A DNA stretch of 64,000 nt from Streptomyces sp. PH10-H1. Lineage in GTDB: Bacteria > Actinomycetota > Actinomycetes > Streptomycetales > Streptomycetaceae. A model generated the notes under the pieces. It saw only the letters and a program-made list of their open reading frames with translations. It was not told the origin of the DNA and searched no databases. The position numbers were made by a program, and so were the translations under genes. The stretch spans positions 33,933 through 97,932 of the forward strand of contig NZ_JASISZ010000021.1 of assembly GCF_030063355.1 (NCBI RefSeq), given 5' to 3'. The stretch's first letter is position 1. The number at the start of each line of letters is the position of its first letter. This document shows, in pieces, positions 42,679 through 51,204 of the stretch.

Positions 42679-44007
42679 CTAGTCGGCGGCGGCGAAGATG
42701 GTCTTCTTCTGCCTCTCGATGCTGTTGACCAGCCCGTCGATGTCGTCCGGCTTGTTGATGAACGTCTGCAGCGCCGGGATCATGACGGTCGAGGCGAAGT
42801 CGGGGCGGGTGTCGCGGTCCAGGAACTGGGATATGTGCTTGGCTCCGGAGACCAGTTCCGCGGACTTCTTCTGCAGCTCGGTGTACTTGGCGGTGGAGGC
42901 ACCGGAGTTCACGCCGACGTTGTTCGGGTCGCCGGCGAGGTAGGCGTCCTCGGCCGCCGGGGTGGCGAGGTACTTCAGGAAGTCGCGCGCCGCGTCCTTG
43001 TTCTTGGCCTTCTTCGACATCAGGAAGCCATCGATGGGGGCCTCGACCGAGTCCTGCCCGTGCGCCGGGTCGATTTCCGGGAAGGGGAAGAAGTCCAGGT
43101 CCGCGTGTTCGGCCTCGGGGAACTGGGTGCCGGGGTGCGGCAGCCCGAAGACCGCCATACCGGTCTTGCGCTGCTGCAGGCTCTGCCCGGCCTCCTCCCA
43201 GGTGCGGCCGTTGGCGCCCTTCTGGTGATAGGGCATCAGGCTGCGCCAGAGGTCGAAGACGTGCTTGACCTTGGTGTCCGTCCAGGACTCCTTGCCGGCC
43301 ATCAGCGAGGCGTGGAAGTCGTACCCGTTGGCCCGCATGTTGATGTAGTCGAACGTGCCCATGGCGGGCCAGCCGTCCTTGTCGCCGAAGGCGATCGGGG
43401 TCAGGCCGTCCTTCTGCATCTGCTTGGCGAGCGCGGTGTACTCGTCGAACGTCTTCGGCGCTTGGTAGCCGTGCTGCTGGAACACGCTCTTCCGGTGGAA
43501 GACGGCCCACGGATAGTAGTAGTAGGGCACGAAGTACTGCTTGCCGTCGTGCCCGCTGGACTGGGCCTTCAGCGCGTCGGAGAAGCCCTTGAACCCCGAC
43601 CACACATCGCTGATGTCGGTCAGCAGGCCCTTCTCCGCGAAGAACTGCATCCGGTTGCCGGCGAACCACATGAAGACGTCGTCCGGGCTGCCCTGCAGAT
43701 AGCGGTTGATGTTCTCCTGGAAGGTGTTGTGATCGACGGCGTTGACTTTCACCGTCTTCGCCGACTGCGTCTGATAGGCGTCGAACGCCTTCTGGAACGC
43801 CGCCTTCGGCACGGCGTCCGAGGCGTTGGAACCGAGAGTAACCGTCTTGCTGTCCCCGGAAGGGCCGCTACTGCAGGCGGCGAGCAGCGAGGGAAGGGTT
43901 ACCGCTCCCGCACTGATCGCTGCACCTCGCAGCAGACTTCGGCGGGAGATCCGATGTCCGGCCGATTCCCTGAATGCGGGCCGACCACTGAACGATGACT
44001 GCGCCAT
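42679..44007 (-). CDS. Extracellular sugar-binding protein, Tat-type lipoprotein (second importer)
   Basis: A 442-residue family-1 solute-binding protein. The signal peptide carries a twin-arginine motif directly before the hydrophobic core and lipobox (ISRRSLLRGAAISAGAV then LPSLLAACSS), so it is probably folded before export and then lipidated. The mature part has the cluster-B fold, with YFVPYYYYPWAVFHRKSVF lining the likely sugar site; five successive aromatic residues suggest a carbohydrate of several units. ATG at 44007 has GAGGAGGGGG upstream. The operon is probably controlled by the LacI protein at 45383-46405. Confidence 0.92.
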   Translation of the reverse strand: MAQSSFSGRPAFRESAGHRISRRSLLRGAAISAGAVTLPSLLAACSSGPSGDSKTVTLGSNASDAVPKAAFQKAFDAYQTQSAKTVKVNAVDHNTFQENINRYLQGSPDDVFMWFAGNRMQFFAEKGLLTDISDVWSGFKGFSDALKAQSSGHDGKQYFVPYYYYPWAVFHRKSVFQQHGYQAPKTFDEYTALAKQMQKDGLTPIAFGDKDGWPAMGTFDYINMRANGYDFHASLMAGKESWTDTKVKHVFDLWRSLMPYHQKGANGRTWEEAGQSLQQRKTGMAVFGLPHPGTQFPEAEHADLDFFPFPEIDPAHGQDSVEAPIDGFLMSKKAKNKDAARDFLKYLATPAAEDAYLAGDPNNVGVNSGASTAKYTELQKKSAELVSGAKHISQFLDRDTRPDFASTVMIPALQTFINKPDDIDGLVNSIERQKKTIFAAAD

Positions 44008-44269
44008 GTCCCCCTCCTCGTGGGTGAAACTGAACACAACCGAACGCGAGCGGTGCGATCTCACCTCCAGGCGGGGGCGGTGTCAAGGTTTCTGACGAGA
44101 TAACGAACAACAGTTACCGGATCTCTTCCAACAACCTTCAACAGCTTCTAACGTAAACGACCGCCCCCATCAGGGCATAACGCTGCGTGACACCGGTCGC
44201 GCGCGAGCCCGGGGCGCACCTGCCGCCATGCCACCCGTACCCCCGCAACGACCAGTGATCGGAGCGCTG

Positions 44270-44295
44270 TTCAGCCCTCCCGTTCAGCCCTCCCG
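44270..44295. repeat. 13-bp perfect tandem duplication over a stop codon
   Basis: TTCAGCCCTCCCG occurs at 44270-44282 and again at 44283-44295. The second copy contains the complement of the TGA that ends the ROK kinase gene, and the first copy repeats that TGA downstream. Confidence 0.8.
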
Positions 44296-45267
44296 TGCGA
44301 ACTCGGGCGAGAACTCCGTGAGACCGAGGACCTGCGCGGCGGCGGCCGCGGCGCCGACCAGGCCCGCGTCGGTGCCCAGCAGCGCCGGAACCACCTCGAT
44401 CCCCGCGGCGAACGACAGGGTCGCGTAGCGGCTCAAGTGCTCGCGCAGTGGCCCGAAGAGCACGTCCCCCGCGCCCGCCACGCCCCCGCCGATCACCACG
44501 ACCCGCACTTCGACCAGCGTCGCGGTGGCGGCGATCCCGGCCGCAAGCGCCTGCGCGGCCCGGTCGAACGACGCCAGCGCGATCGGGTCACCGGCGCGTG
44601 CGGACTGCGCCACCGCGGCGGCCGTCGGCTCGGCGCCGCCCTCCGGGAGCCAGCCGTTCTCCAGCGCCCGGCGGACGATGTTCGGTCCGCTGGCCAGCCG
44701 CTCCACACAGCCGCGCGACCCGCAGGGGCAGGAGTCGCCGTCGAGGTCGACGCTGATGTGGCCGATGTGGCCCGCGTTGCCGGTAGGGCCCGGCAGCAGC
44801 GTGCCGCCGAGCACGAGCCCGCCTCCGACACCCGTGGAGACGACCATGCACAGCGCGTTGTCATAGCCCCGGGCGGCGCCCCGCCAGTGCTCCGCCGCCG
44901 TCATCGCGACGCCGTCGCCGGTCAGGACGACCGGGAGCCCGTCCACCGCCAGGGACACCTGCCCGACCAGCGGGAAGTCGCGCCAGCCGGGGACGTTGAC
45001 CGGGCTGACGGTCCCGCGGGAAGCGTCCACCGGTCCCGCGCTGCCGATGCCGACGGCCACCACCCGCTGCCACCGGCCGTCCTCGCGCAGCTCGCCGAGG
45101 ACCTCCGCGACGGCGCGCATCACGGTCGCCCCGTCCTGCTTGGCGGGGGTCGGCCGCAGCGCGCGCACGAGCAGTCGGCCGCTCGCGTCGACCAGGGCGC
45201 CGGCGATCTTCGTTCCACCGATGTCCAGAGCGGCAATCAGCGAGCCTGCGGCGCGGTCGGAGTGCAT
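44284..45267 (-). CDS. ROK-family sugar kinase
   Basis: A 327-residue ROK kinase without a DNA-binding domain. ATP-site motif LDIGGTKIAGALVD lies near residue 14, the catalytic Asp is in VVLTGDGVAMTAAEHW-like context (DGVA), and the zinc cluster is GDSCPCGSRGCVERLASG. The family phosphorylates glucose, mannose, GlcNAc or fructose. It is encoded between the importer operon and the divergent LacI gene, 276 bp behind the SBP start, so it probably phosphorylates the monosaccharide freed from the imported sugar. The ATG at 45267 gives the usual N terminus. Confidence 0.9.
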   Translation of the reverse strand: MHSDRAAGSLIAALDIGGTKIAGALVDASGRLLVRALRPTPAKQDGATVMRAVAEVLGELREDGRWQRVVAVGIGSAGPVDASRGTVSPVNVPGWRDFPLVGQVSLAVDGLPVVLTGDGVAMTAAEHWRGAARGYDNALCMVVSTGVGGGLVLGGTLLPGPTGNAGHIGHISVDLDGDSCPCGSRGCVERLASGPNIVRRALENGWLPEGGAEPTAAAVAQSARAGDPIALASFDRAAQALAAGIAATATLVEVRVVVIGGGVAGAGDVLFGPLREHLSRYATLSFAAGIEVVPALLGTDAGLVGAAAAAAQVLGLTEFSPEFAREG

Positions 45268-45341
45268 CGGGTTCCGTTCTCCCTCTCATTGGCCGGATAC
45301 CCGCACGTCGCACGGGGTCAGGAGTAGTGTTTCCTTTCTCT

Positions 45342-45353
45342 GACAACGTTGTC
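45342..45353. promoter_or_regulatory. Perfect LacI-type operator palindrome
   Basis: GACAACGTTGTC is a perfect 12-bp palindrome with central CG, the classic form of LacI/GalR-family operators. It lies in the 115-bp gap between the divergent ROK kinase and LacI genes. I found no second copy upstream of the SBP gene at 44008-44160. Confidence 0.85.
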
Positions 45354-45382
45354 CATTCATTGCGGCAAGGAATATCGCGACA

Positions 45383-46405
45383 GTGACCCACACCCCGGGG
45401 CATACCCCCCGCCCCACCATGAAGGACGTAGCGGCGCGGGCCGGAGTCGGTCTCAAGACGGTCTCGCGGGTGGTCAACGAGGAACCGGGCGTGACCCCGG
45501 ACACCGTCCAGCGGGTGCGGGAGGCGATCGACGCCCTCGGCTTCCGGCGCAACGACAGCGCCCGGCTGCTGCGCACCGGGCGGACGGCCAGCATCGGGCT
45601 GGTGCTCGAGGACCTCGCCGATCCCTTCTACTCGCCGCTGAGCCGGGCCGTGGAGGAGGTCGCCCGCGCGCACTCCACCCTGCTGTTCACCGGTTCGAGC
45701 GCCGAGAACGCCGAGCGCGAGCAGGAGCTGGTCCTCGCCTTCTGCGCACGCCGGGTGGACGGTCTGGTCGTGGTGCCCGCCAGCGACGACCACCGCTATC
45801 TGGAACCGGAGATCGACGCCGGCGTCTCGACCGTCTTCGTGGACCGGCCGGCCGGCGGGATCGACGCCGATGTCGTCCTCACCGACAGCGCGGGCGGCAC
45901 CCGTGCGGGCGTCGCCCACCTGATCGCGCACGGCCACCGCCGGATCGGCTTCATCGGCGACCAGCCGCGGATCCACACCGCGACCGAGCGGCTGCGCGGC
46001 TACCGGGAGGCGATGGCCGCCGCGGGGCTGCCGGTGCGCGCGGAGTGGATCTCGATGGGGTCCACCGCGCCCGAGCGGGTAGGCGCCGTGCTGACGGCGA
46101 TGCTCTCGGGGCCTGAGCCGGTCACGGCGCTGTTCGCCGGCAACAACCGGGTCACCGTCACCGCGGTGCGGGTCCTGAACGGCGAGCTGCGCCCGGTCGC
46201 CCTGGTGGGGTTCGACGATTTCGAGCTCGCCGACCTGCTGCGCCCCGCGGTGACGGTGATCGCACAGGACGCGGCCGGGCTCGGGCGGGCGGCGGCGAAG
46301 CTGCTCTTCCGCCGGCTGGACGGCGGGTCGGACCGGCCGCGCCGGATCGAGTTGCCCGCCCGGCTGATCGTGCGCGGCTCGGGCGAGATCCCGCCGGCGC
46401 TGTAG
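45383..46405 (+). CDS. LacI-family transcriptional regulator (second importer locus)
   Basis: A 340-residue regulator with the LacI helix-turn-helix TMKDVAARAGVGLKTVSRVV (residues about 12-31), hinge helix SARLLRTGRT, and a sugar-binding-protein-like core (IGLVLEDLADPFYSPL, VDGLVVVPAS, HRRIGFIGD, LVGFDDFEL). GTG at 45383 lies behind AAGGA. The perfect GACAACGTTGTC palindrome 29 bp upstream is its likely operator, so it autoregulates and controls the divergent kinase, and probably the importer. Two terminator hairpins separate it from the convergent DUF6986 gene. Confidence 0.93.
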   Translation: MTHTPGHTPRPTMKDVAARAGVGLKTVSRVVNEEPGVTPDTVQRVREAIDALGFRRNDSARLLRTGRTASIGLVLEDLADPFYSPLSRAVEEVARAHSTLLFTGSSAENAEREQELVLAFCARRVDGLVVVPASDDHRYLEPEIDAGVSTVFVDRPAGGIDADVVLTDSAGGTRAGVAHLIAHGHRRIGFIGDQPRIHTATERLRGYREAMAAAGLPVRAEWISMGSTAPERVGAVLTAMLSGPEPVTALFAGNNRVTVTAVRVLNGELRPVALVGFDDFELADLLRPAVTVIAQDAAGLGRAAAKLLFRRLDGGSDRPRRIELPARLIVRGSGEIPPAL

Positions 46406-46482
46406 CGCCCGGCCGGGGCGCGGTCACGGCGCGCCGGCCGGGCGCGGTCGAGGCGGGGGCGGGCCTGTCACGGCCCGCCCCC
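46405..46482. terminator. Two consecutive terminator hairpins between convergent genes
   Basis: GCGCCCGGCCGG (46405-46416) pairs with CCGGCCGGGCGC (46434-46445), and GGGGGCGGGCC (46455-46465) pairs with GGCCCGCCCCC (46472-46482). The first begins at the last base of the LacI stop codon; the second ends 5 bp from the DUF6986 stop. Confidence 0.8.
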
Positions 46483-46487
46483 GGGGC

Positions 46488-47783
46488 TCAGCGGCCGGCC
46501 AGGGCGTCCAGTTCCGTACGGCCGAGCGCGGTGCGGGCGGTGACCTCTTCGAGGTCGACCGCACCGCAGTCCAGGCCGCGCAGCAGATAGCCGCTGAGCG
46601 CCTTGGCGGTGGCGGGCTCGTCCATCACATCGCCGCCGGCCTTGGCCACGTAGGCCGCGAGCCGGGCCGCGGCGGCGTCCAGGCCCTCGCGGTAGAAGGC
46701 GTAGACGGCGGCGTAGCGGGTGGGCAGGTGGCCGGGGTGCATGTCCCAGCCCTGGTAGTAGGCGCGGGCCAGCGAGCGGCGGACGAGGCCGTAGTGGAGC
46801 CGCCAGGCGTCGTGCACCTGGGCGGTCGGGCCGACGGGCAGCACGTTCGTGGAACCGTCGGAGAGCCGGACGCCGGTGCCCGCAGCGGCGACCTGCATGA
46901 CGGCCTTGGCGTAGTCGGCGACCGGGTGGTCCATCGACTGGTAGGCGGCGCTGACCCCGCAGGAGGCGCTGTAGTCGAAGGTGCCGTAGTGCAGCCCGGT
47001 GGCGCGGCCCTCGGCGGCGTCGATGAGCCGGGGCACGGTGGCGGTGCCGTCGGGGCCCAGGATCGACTGGGTCGTCTCGATCTGGATCTCGAAGCCGATG
47101 CGGCCGGACTCCAGGCCGCGGGCCTTCTCGAACTCCTCGCACAGCCGGACCATCGCCGAGACCTGCGCGGGGAACGTCACCTTCGGCAGCGTCAGCACCA
47201 GGCCGTCCGGCAGGCCGCCGGTATCCATGAGGGTGCTGAGGAAGATGTCCAGGGTGCGAATGCCGCGGTCGCGGACCGCGGCCTCCATGCACTTCATGCG
47301 GATGCCGATGTACGGGGGCGTGCTGCCTCCCCGAACCTCCGGCCCGGAGGTGCCCCCAGCGACGGCGGCCGAGACGATCCGCGCGGCGGCCACGGCCGCG
47401 GCGTCCTCCTCGGCGTCCGGGCGCGGCCCGTAGCCGTCCTCGAAGTCGATCCGCAGGTCTTCGACGGGCTCGCGCTCCAGCTTGGCGCGCACCCGGTCGT
47501 GGACCGGCTGCGCGAGGTCGTCGCTCAGACCCAGCACCCGCGCGAGGGCCTCCGCGTCCGGGGCGTGCTCGTCGAGCGCGGCCAGCGCCTGCCGGCCCCA
47601 GCTGCTCACGGTGTCGGCGGCGAAGGCGTCGGCGGGGACGTAGACGGTGTGCACCGGCTGCCGGGTGCCCGGGTCCCCGGGGTAGCGGCGGGCCAGCTCC
47701 GCGTCGGTCGCGGCGAGCGAGGCACCGATGCTCTCTCGTACCGCGTCCGCCCACGTCGTGCCGACCGTCTCACCCTGCGTCAT
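46488..47783 (-). CDS. DUF6986 HpcH/HpaI aldolase-like protein
   Basis: A 431-residue TIM-barrel protein related to the HpcH/HpaI aldolase and citrate lyase beta family. Elements include RIDFEDGYGPRPDAEEDAA, IRMKCMEAAVRDRGIRTLD, FEIQIETTQSILGP and the barrel end GWDMHPGHLPTRYAAVY. The acidic FEDGYG and IQIETTQ sites would bind metal and substrate in a class II aldolase; no substrate is known. Between VSAAVAG and YIGIRMKC there is a 15-residue insert (GTSGPEVRGGSTPP) that is exactly a REP-like hairpin element kept in frame. A 7-bp inverted repeat just upstream suggests a repressor. Confidence 0.87.
   Translation of the reverse strand: MTQGETVGTTWADAVRESIGASLAATDAELARRYPGDPGTRQPVHTVYVPADAFAADTVSSWGRQALAALDEHAPDAEALARVLGLSDDLAQPVHDRVRAKLEREPVEDLRIDFEDGYGPRPDAEEDAAAVAAARIVSAAVAGGTSGPEVRGGSTPPYIGIRMKCMEAAVRDRGIRTLDIFLSTLMDTGGLPDGLVLTLPKVTFPAQVSAMVRLCEEFEKARGLESGRIGFEIQIETTQSILGPDGTATVPRLIDAAEGRATGLHYGTFDYSASCGVSAAYQSMDHPVADYAKAVMQVAAAGTGVRLSDGSTNVLPVGPTAQVHDAWRLHYGLVRRSLARAYYQGWDMHPGHLPTRYAAVYAFYREGLDAAAARLAAYVAKAGGDVMDEPATAKALSGYLLRGLDCGAVDLEEVTARTALGRTELDALAGR
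47314..47360. repeat. REP-like palindromic element inside a coding region
   Basis: The stretch GGGGGCGTGCTGCCTCCCCG at its left end, a 17-bp palindrome ACCTCCGG-C-CCGGAGGT (47335-47351) and GCCCCCAGC at its right end form the hairpin type that is interspersed in many Streptomyces genomes. On the coding strand it reads in frame and adds about 15 Gly/Ser/Pro-rich residues to the DUF6986 protein. Confidence 0.65.
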
Positions 47784-47799
47784 GTGCCAGCCTCCCGAA

Positions 47800-47818
47800 C
47801 TTCAACAAACCGTTGAAG
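47800..47818. promoter_or_regulatory. Inverted repeat upstream of the DUF6986 gene
   Basis: CTTCAACAAACCGTTGAAG is a perfect 7-bp inverted repeat with a 5-nt centre, 17 bp from the DUF6986 start codon. Its placement suggests a repressor site. TTCAAC/GTTGAA half-sites are typical of GntR- or IclR-type operators; no such regulator is adjacent. Confidence 0.6.
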
Positions 47819-47938
47819 GGAAGCTATCCGCGCCGCCGGACCGGGTCAACACCCCAGCGGCTCGATGTCGCGGGAAAACGGGACATGGGACGGGTCTCCC
47901 GGTGCCCCCGAACGGGTCCCGGTCCTCGCCGGAACGCA

Positions 47939-47977
47939 CGACGGCCCCCGCGCGCCTGAGGCGTGCGGGGGCCGTCG
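47939..47977. terminator. Strong terminator after the etf operon
   Basis: CGACGGCCCCCGCGCGCC (47939-47956) pairs with GGCGTGCGGGGGCCGTCG (47960-47977) around TGA: an 18-bp stem with a single wobble pair. It lies 18 bp beyond the etfA stop and separates the etf operon from the DUF6986 gene promoter. Confidence 0.85.
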
Positions 47978-47994
47978 GAAGCCGGACCCGTCGG

Positions 47995-48957
47995 TCAGCC
48001 CTTGCGGGCGATGACCTCTTCGGTCAGCTGCGGGACGACCTGGAACAGGTCGCCGACCACGCCGTAGTCGACCAGGTCGAAGATCGGAGCCTCGGCGTCC
48101 TTGTTGACGGCGACGATCGTCTTCGAGGTCTGCATGCCGGCCCGGTGCTGGATCGCGCCGGAGATGCCATTGGCGATGTAGAGCTGCGGCGAGACCGACT
48201 TGCCGGTCTGGCCGACCTGGTTGGTGTGCGGGTACCAGCCCGCGTCCACCGCGGCGCGGGAGGCGCCGACGGCGGCACCGAGCGAGTCGGCGAGCGCCTC
48301 GATGATGTGGAAGTTCTCGGCGCCGTTGACGCCGCGTCCACCCGAGACCACGATCGCGGCCTCGGTCAGCTCCGGGCGGCCGGTGGACTCGCGCGGGGTG
48401 CGCGCGAGGACCTTGGTGCCGGTGGCCAGCTCACCGAAGGAGACGGCGAGCTGCTCGACCGTGCCGGCGGCCGGGGCGGCCTCCGGGGCGGCGGAGTTCG
48501 GCTTGACGGTGATGACCGGCACGCCGGTGGTGATCCGTGACTTGGTGGTGAACGACGCGGCGAACACCGCCTGCGTGGCGACCGGGCCGTCGTCGCCGGG
48601 CTCGACGTCGGTGGCGTCGGTGATGATGCCGGAGCCGAGGCGCAGCGCGAGGCGGGCCGCGATCTCCTTGCCCTCCGCGGAGGACGGCACCAGGACGGCC
48701 ACCGGCTCCACGGCCTTGGCGGCGGCCTGCAGCGCGTCCACCTTCGGTACGACGAGGTAGTCGGCGAACTCGGCCGCGTCGGCGGCCAGCACCTTGACCG
48801 CGCCGTACTCGGCGAGCACGGGGGCGGCGGTGTCGACGCCGGCGCCGAGGAAGACGGCGACGGGCTCGCCGATCCGGCGGGCCAGGGTCAGCAGTTCGAG
48901 AGTCGGCTTGCGGACGGCACCGTCCACGTGGTCGACGAGGACGAGGACTTCACCCAT
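47995..48957 (-). CDS. etfA: Electron transfer flavoprotein alpha subunit
   Basis: A 320-residue ETF alpha subunit. The C-terminal FAD domain is intact: [44 protein letters not shown], and [16 protein letters not shown] with the flavin-contacting residues. The protein accepts electrons from acyl-CoA and related dehydrogenases and passes them to an ETF-quinone oxidoreductase. It follows etfB by 92 bp and shares its orientation. No dehydrogenase or ETF dehydrogenase gene is in the window, so this pair probably serves a dispersed set of enzymes. Confidence 0.96.
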   Translation of the reverse strand: MGEVLVLVDHVDGAVRKPTLELLTLARRIGEPVAVFLGAGVDTAAPVLAEYGAVKVLAADAAEFADYLVVPKVDALQAAAKAVEPVAVLVPSSAEGKEIAARLALRLGSGIITDATDVEPGDDGPVATQAVFAASFTTKSRITTGVPVITVKPNSAAPEAAPAAGTVEQLAVSFGELATGTKVLARTPRESTGRPELTEAAIVVSGGRGVNGAENFHIIEALADSLGAAVGASRAAVDAGWYPHTNQVGQTGKSVSPQLYIANGISGAIQHRAGMQTSKTIVAVNKDAEAPIFDLVDYGVVGDLFQVVPQLTEEVIARKG

Positions 48958-49049
48958 GGATCTGGTCTCCTGCGAATTCTGAAGGGGCGGGGGCAGCGGG
49001 TTCGCGGCTCAGATGCGGTGGCTTTCCGGGGGCGACCCCCGTACCCCCG

Positions 49050-49835
49050 CTAGATGAACTTCTGGCTCGCGAGGAACTCGGCCAGCTGCTTGCCGCCCTC
49101 GCCCTCGTCCTTGACGATCGTGCCGGCGGTGCGCGCCGGGCGCTGCGTGGCCTCGTTCACCGCGGACCAGGCGCCTTCGAGGCCGACCGTGGCCTCGTCG
49201 ATGTCCAGGTCCGACAGGTCCAGGGACTCCACCGGCTTCTTCTTGGCGGCCATGATGCCCTTGAACGACGGGTAGCGGGCCTCGCCCGACTGGTCGGTCA
49301 CGGAGATCACGGCCGGGAGGGACGCCTCGAGCTGCTCGCTCGCCGCGTCGCCGTCACGGCGGCCGGTCACCTTGCCGTCCGCGACGGACACCTCGGACAG
49401 CTGGGTCACCTGCGGGACGCCGAGGCGCTCCGCGAGGATCGCCGGCAGGACGCCCATGGTGCCGTCGGTGGAGGCCATACCGCACACGACCAGGTCGAAA
49501 CCGGCGTGCTCGATGGCCTTGGCGAGCACCAGCGAGGTACCGAACACGTCGGTGCCGTGCAGTGCGTCGTCCTCGACGTGGATGGCCTTGTGGGCGCCCA
49601 TCGACAGCGCCTTGCGCAGCGCGTCCTTGGCGTCCTCGGGACCGACGGTCAGCACCGTGATCTCGGCATCGTCAGCGGCGTCGGCGATCTGCAGCGCCTG
49701 CTCGACCGCGTACTCGTCGAGCTCGGACAGCAGACCGTCAACGGCGTCGCGGTCAGTGGTCAGGTCCTCGGCGAAGTGACGGTCGCCCGTGGCGTCGGGC
49801 ACGTACTTCACACAGACAACGATCCTCAAGCTCAC
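49050..49835 (-). CDS. etfB: Electron transfer flavoprotein beta subunit
   Basis: A 261-residue ETF beta subunit with the adenine-nucleotide-binding fold: LRIVVCVKYVPDATGD at the start, ALRKALSMGAHKAIHVEDD, the loop DLVVCGMASTDGTMGVLPA, and the recognition-loop end PSFKGIMAAKKKPVESLDL that docks dehydrogenases. AMP, not FAD, is bound here. GTG at 49835 (VSLRIVV) is chosen with GGAGAG 6 nt upstream; the extra codons to 49967 overlap unrelated intergenic DNA. It is the first gene of the etfBA operon. Confidence 0.96.
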   Translation of the reverse strand: MSLRIVVCVKYVPDATGDRHFAEDLTTDRDAVDGLLSELDEYAVEQALQIADAADDAEITVLTVGPEDAKDALRKALSMGAHKAIHVEDDALHGTDVFGTSLVLAKAIEHAGFDLVVCGMASTDGTMGVLPAILAERLGVPQVTQLSEVSVADGKVTGRRDGDAASEQLEASLPAVISVTDQSGEARYPSFKGIMAAKKKPVESLDLSDLDIDEATVGLEGAWSAVNEATQRPARTAGTIVKDEGEGGKQLAEFLASQKFI

Positions 49836-50021
49836 GCCTGCTCTCCTACTGCTTAGTCTCGTCAACTGCCCTTGCAGGCAGCATAGGCGCCTCAACGGGG
49901 CGGCCCCCCACCGGCACGCGTCAGCGCTCCACCAGAAGGTTACTCGCCAGTACACCCAGCTCATCACCCGTATGCAAGGGTGATGAGCTGTGACGTTGCC
50001 GACGCCACGAGCGGGAGCGGC

Positions 50022-50564
50022 TCAGTGGCGCAGGCCCTTGAAGCCGCCCTGGTGGTAGAGCAGGGGGCTGCCGGGGCCCGCCGGATCGCCCGCGACGGCC
50101 TGCGCCACCACGATCCGGTGGTCGCCCGCGGGTATCCGCGCCAGCACGCGGCACACCAGCCAGGCGGAGACCTCGCCGAGCACCGGTACGCCGTGCGGCC
50201 CCTCGCGCCAGTCGGTGGCAGGGCCGAAACGGTCGGCGCCGCTGCGCGCGAAGGTCGCCGCCAGCGTTTCCTGGTGCTCGCCGAGCACATGCACGCCGAC
50301 GAACGGCACCTCGGCGAGGGTCGGCCAGCTGGAGGATCCGGTGCTGATGCCGAACGAGAGCAGCGGGGGTTCGGCCGATACGGAGGTGAGCGAGGTGGCC
50401 GTGAAACCCACCGGCCGGTCGCCGGCCGCGGTGATCACCGCGACGCCCGCCGCGTGGCGGCGGAACACCGAGCGGAAGACAGCTGGATCGAATGGATCGA
50501 ACACGGCCGGATCGAAGCCGGCGGCGGTTCCGGCGGGCGTGCCGAGGTCGGTCAGGGCAGTCAT
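50022..50564 (-). CDS. Flavin reductase family protein
   Basis: A 180-residue FMN-binding split-barrel protein of the HpaC/flavin reductase type. The core has FRSVFRRHAAGVAVITAAGD, the flavin-binding GFTATSLTSVSAEPPLLSFG and FVGVHVLGEHQETLAATFAR, and ends HQGGFKGLRH. These enzymes supply reduced flavin to partner monooxygenases. The Cys-containing leader peptide 54 bp upstream on the same strand links it to sulfur supply, as such leaders precede sulfur genes in Streptomyces, but no monooxygenase adjoins it. ATG at 50564 follows AGAAGGAC. Confidence 0.87.
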   Translation of the reverse strand: MTALTDLGTPAGTAAGFDPAVFDPFDPAVFRSVFRRHAAGVAVITAAGDRPVGFTATSLTSVSAEPPLLSFGISTGSSSWPTLAEVPFVGVHVLGEHQETLAATFARSGADRFGPATDWREGPHGVPVLGEVSAWLVCRVLARIPAGDHRIVVAQAVAGDPAGPGSPLLYHQGGFKGLRH

Positions 50565-50617
50565 GGAGTTGTCCTTCTGGAGCGGTCGGGCCGGAGGCGA
50601 ATGGTCGTCTGGGGCAC

Positions 50618-50698
50618 TCAACAACTCGGACAGCGCGCACTCGGATGACGACCGAGGTCGACATCCGCGCGCGTGTGCAGAAGGGGGTCTCGCGACAT
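50618..50698 (-). CDS. Cysteine-type leader peptide upstream of flavin reductase
   Basis: A 26-codon open frame with sequence features of the Streptomyces leader peptides: RADVDLGRHPSARCPSC follows MSRDPLLHT. Relatives have the consensus R-x-VDL-x-R-x-x-SA-x-C near the C terminus with one or more cysteines at the end, and precede genes for sulfur assimilation and cysteine synthesis, where slow Cys decoding is thought to control transcription. ATG at 50698 lies upstream of the flavin reductase; 54 bp separate the two. Two Cys codons are in the last four residues. The short length makes this uncertain, but the motif match is specific. Confidence 0.7.
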   Translation of the reverse strand: MSRDPLLHTRADVDLGRHPSARCPSC

Positions 50699-50790
50699 AA
50701 CGTCAGAGTGACGATGGCGGGTGCGCCTCGTCAAGAGCGGCCCAGGATTTGGGATCCCCGTCACAAGATCGACGGCCGCGCCGCCGGCCG

Positions 50791-51204
50791 TCATACCGCG
50801 GCGCCGAGTGCGGCGATCACATCCGCCTTGCGCGGCTGGCCGGCCGCCCTGCGGACCACCGAGCCGCTCGCATCGAGCACCAGGACGGTCGGCGTCTTGA
50901 GGATCGCCAGCCGGCGGACCAGGTCCAGATGGGCCTCCGCGTCGATCTCGACATGGGCCACCCCGTCGACCATGGCGGCGATTTCCTCGAGCGTCCGCCG
51001 GGTGGCCCGGCATGGGGCGCAGAACGCGCTGGAGAACTGCACCAGCGTGGCGCGCGCGCCGAGCGGCCCGCCGATCTCTGCAGCCGTCAGCCGCTCCTGG
51101 CCGTCCTTCGTCCGCACGCGTACTCTCCCGTTCCGGCGCTGGTGCACCAGGCCGAACGCGCCCGCCGCCGCGAGGACAGCGAGGCACACCATCAATCCGG
51201 TCAT
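50791..51204 (-). CDS. Membrane-anchored thioredoxin-like protein
   Basis: A 137-residue thioredoxin-fold protein. One N-terminal helix (MTGLMVCLAVLAAAGAFGLV) anchors the domain, the active site is FSSAFCAPCRATRR with Cys62 and Cys65, and the cis-proline loop is LKTPTVLVLD. GGGAGG precedes the ATG at 51204 by 6 nt, and a CGCTGCAGCG palindrome lies just upstream (51221-51230). It is divergent from a DUF4395 gene; thioredoxin-DUF4395 pairs are common in actinobacteria, which suggests a membrane disulfide relay. It may therefore also serve in sulfur-related redox along with the neighbouring leader/flavin reductase. Confidence 0.87.
   Translation of the reverse strand: MTGLMVCLAVLAAAGAFGLVHQRRNGRVRVRTKDGQERLTAAEIGGPLGARATLVQFSSAFCAPCRATRRTLEEIAAMVDGVAHVEIDAEAHLDLVRRLAILKTPTVLVLDASGSVVRRAAGQPRKADVIAALGAAV

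Noticed and set aside
41753..43669. 638-residue fused permease
   Set aside because: The upstream 330 codons are a different frame of the binding-protein gene; GTG at 42667 has AGGAGT and gives a normal MalF-type protein.
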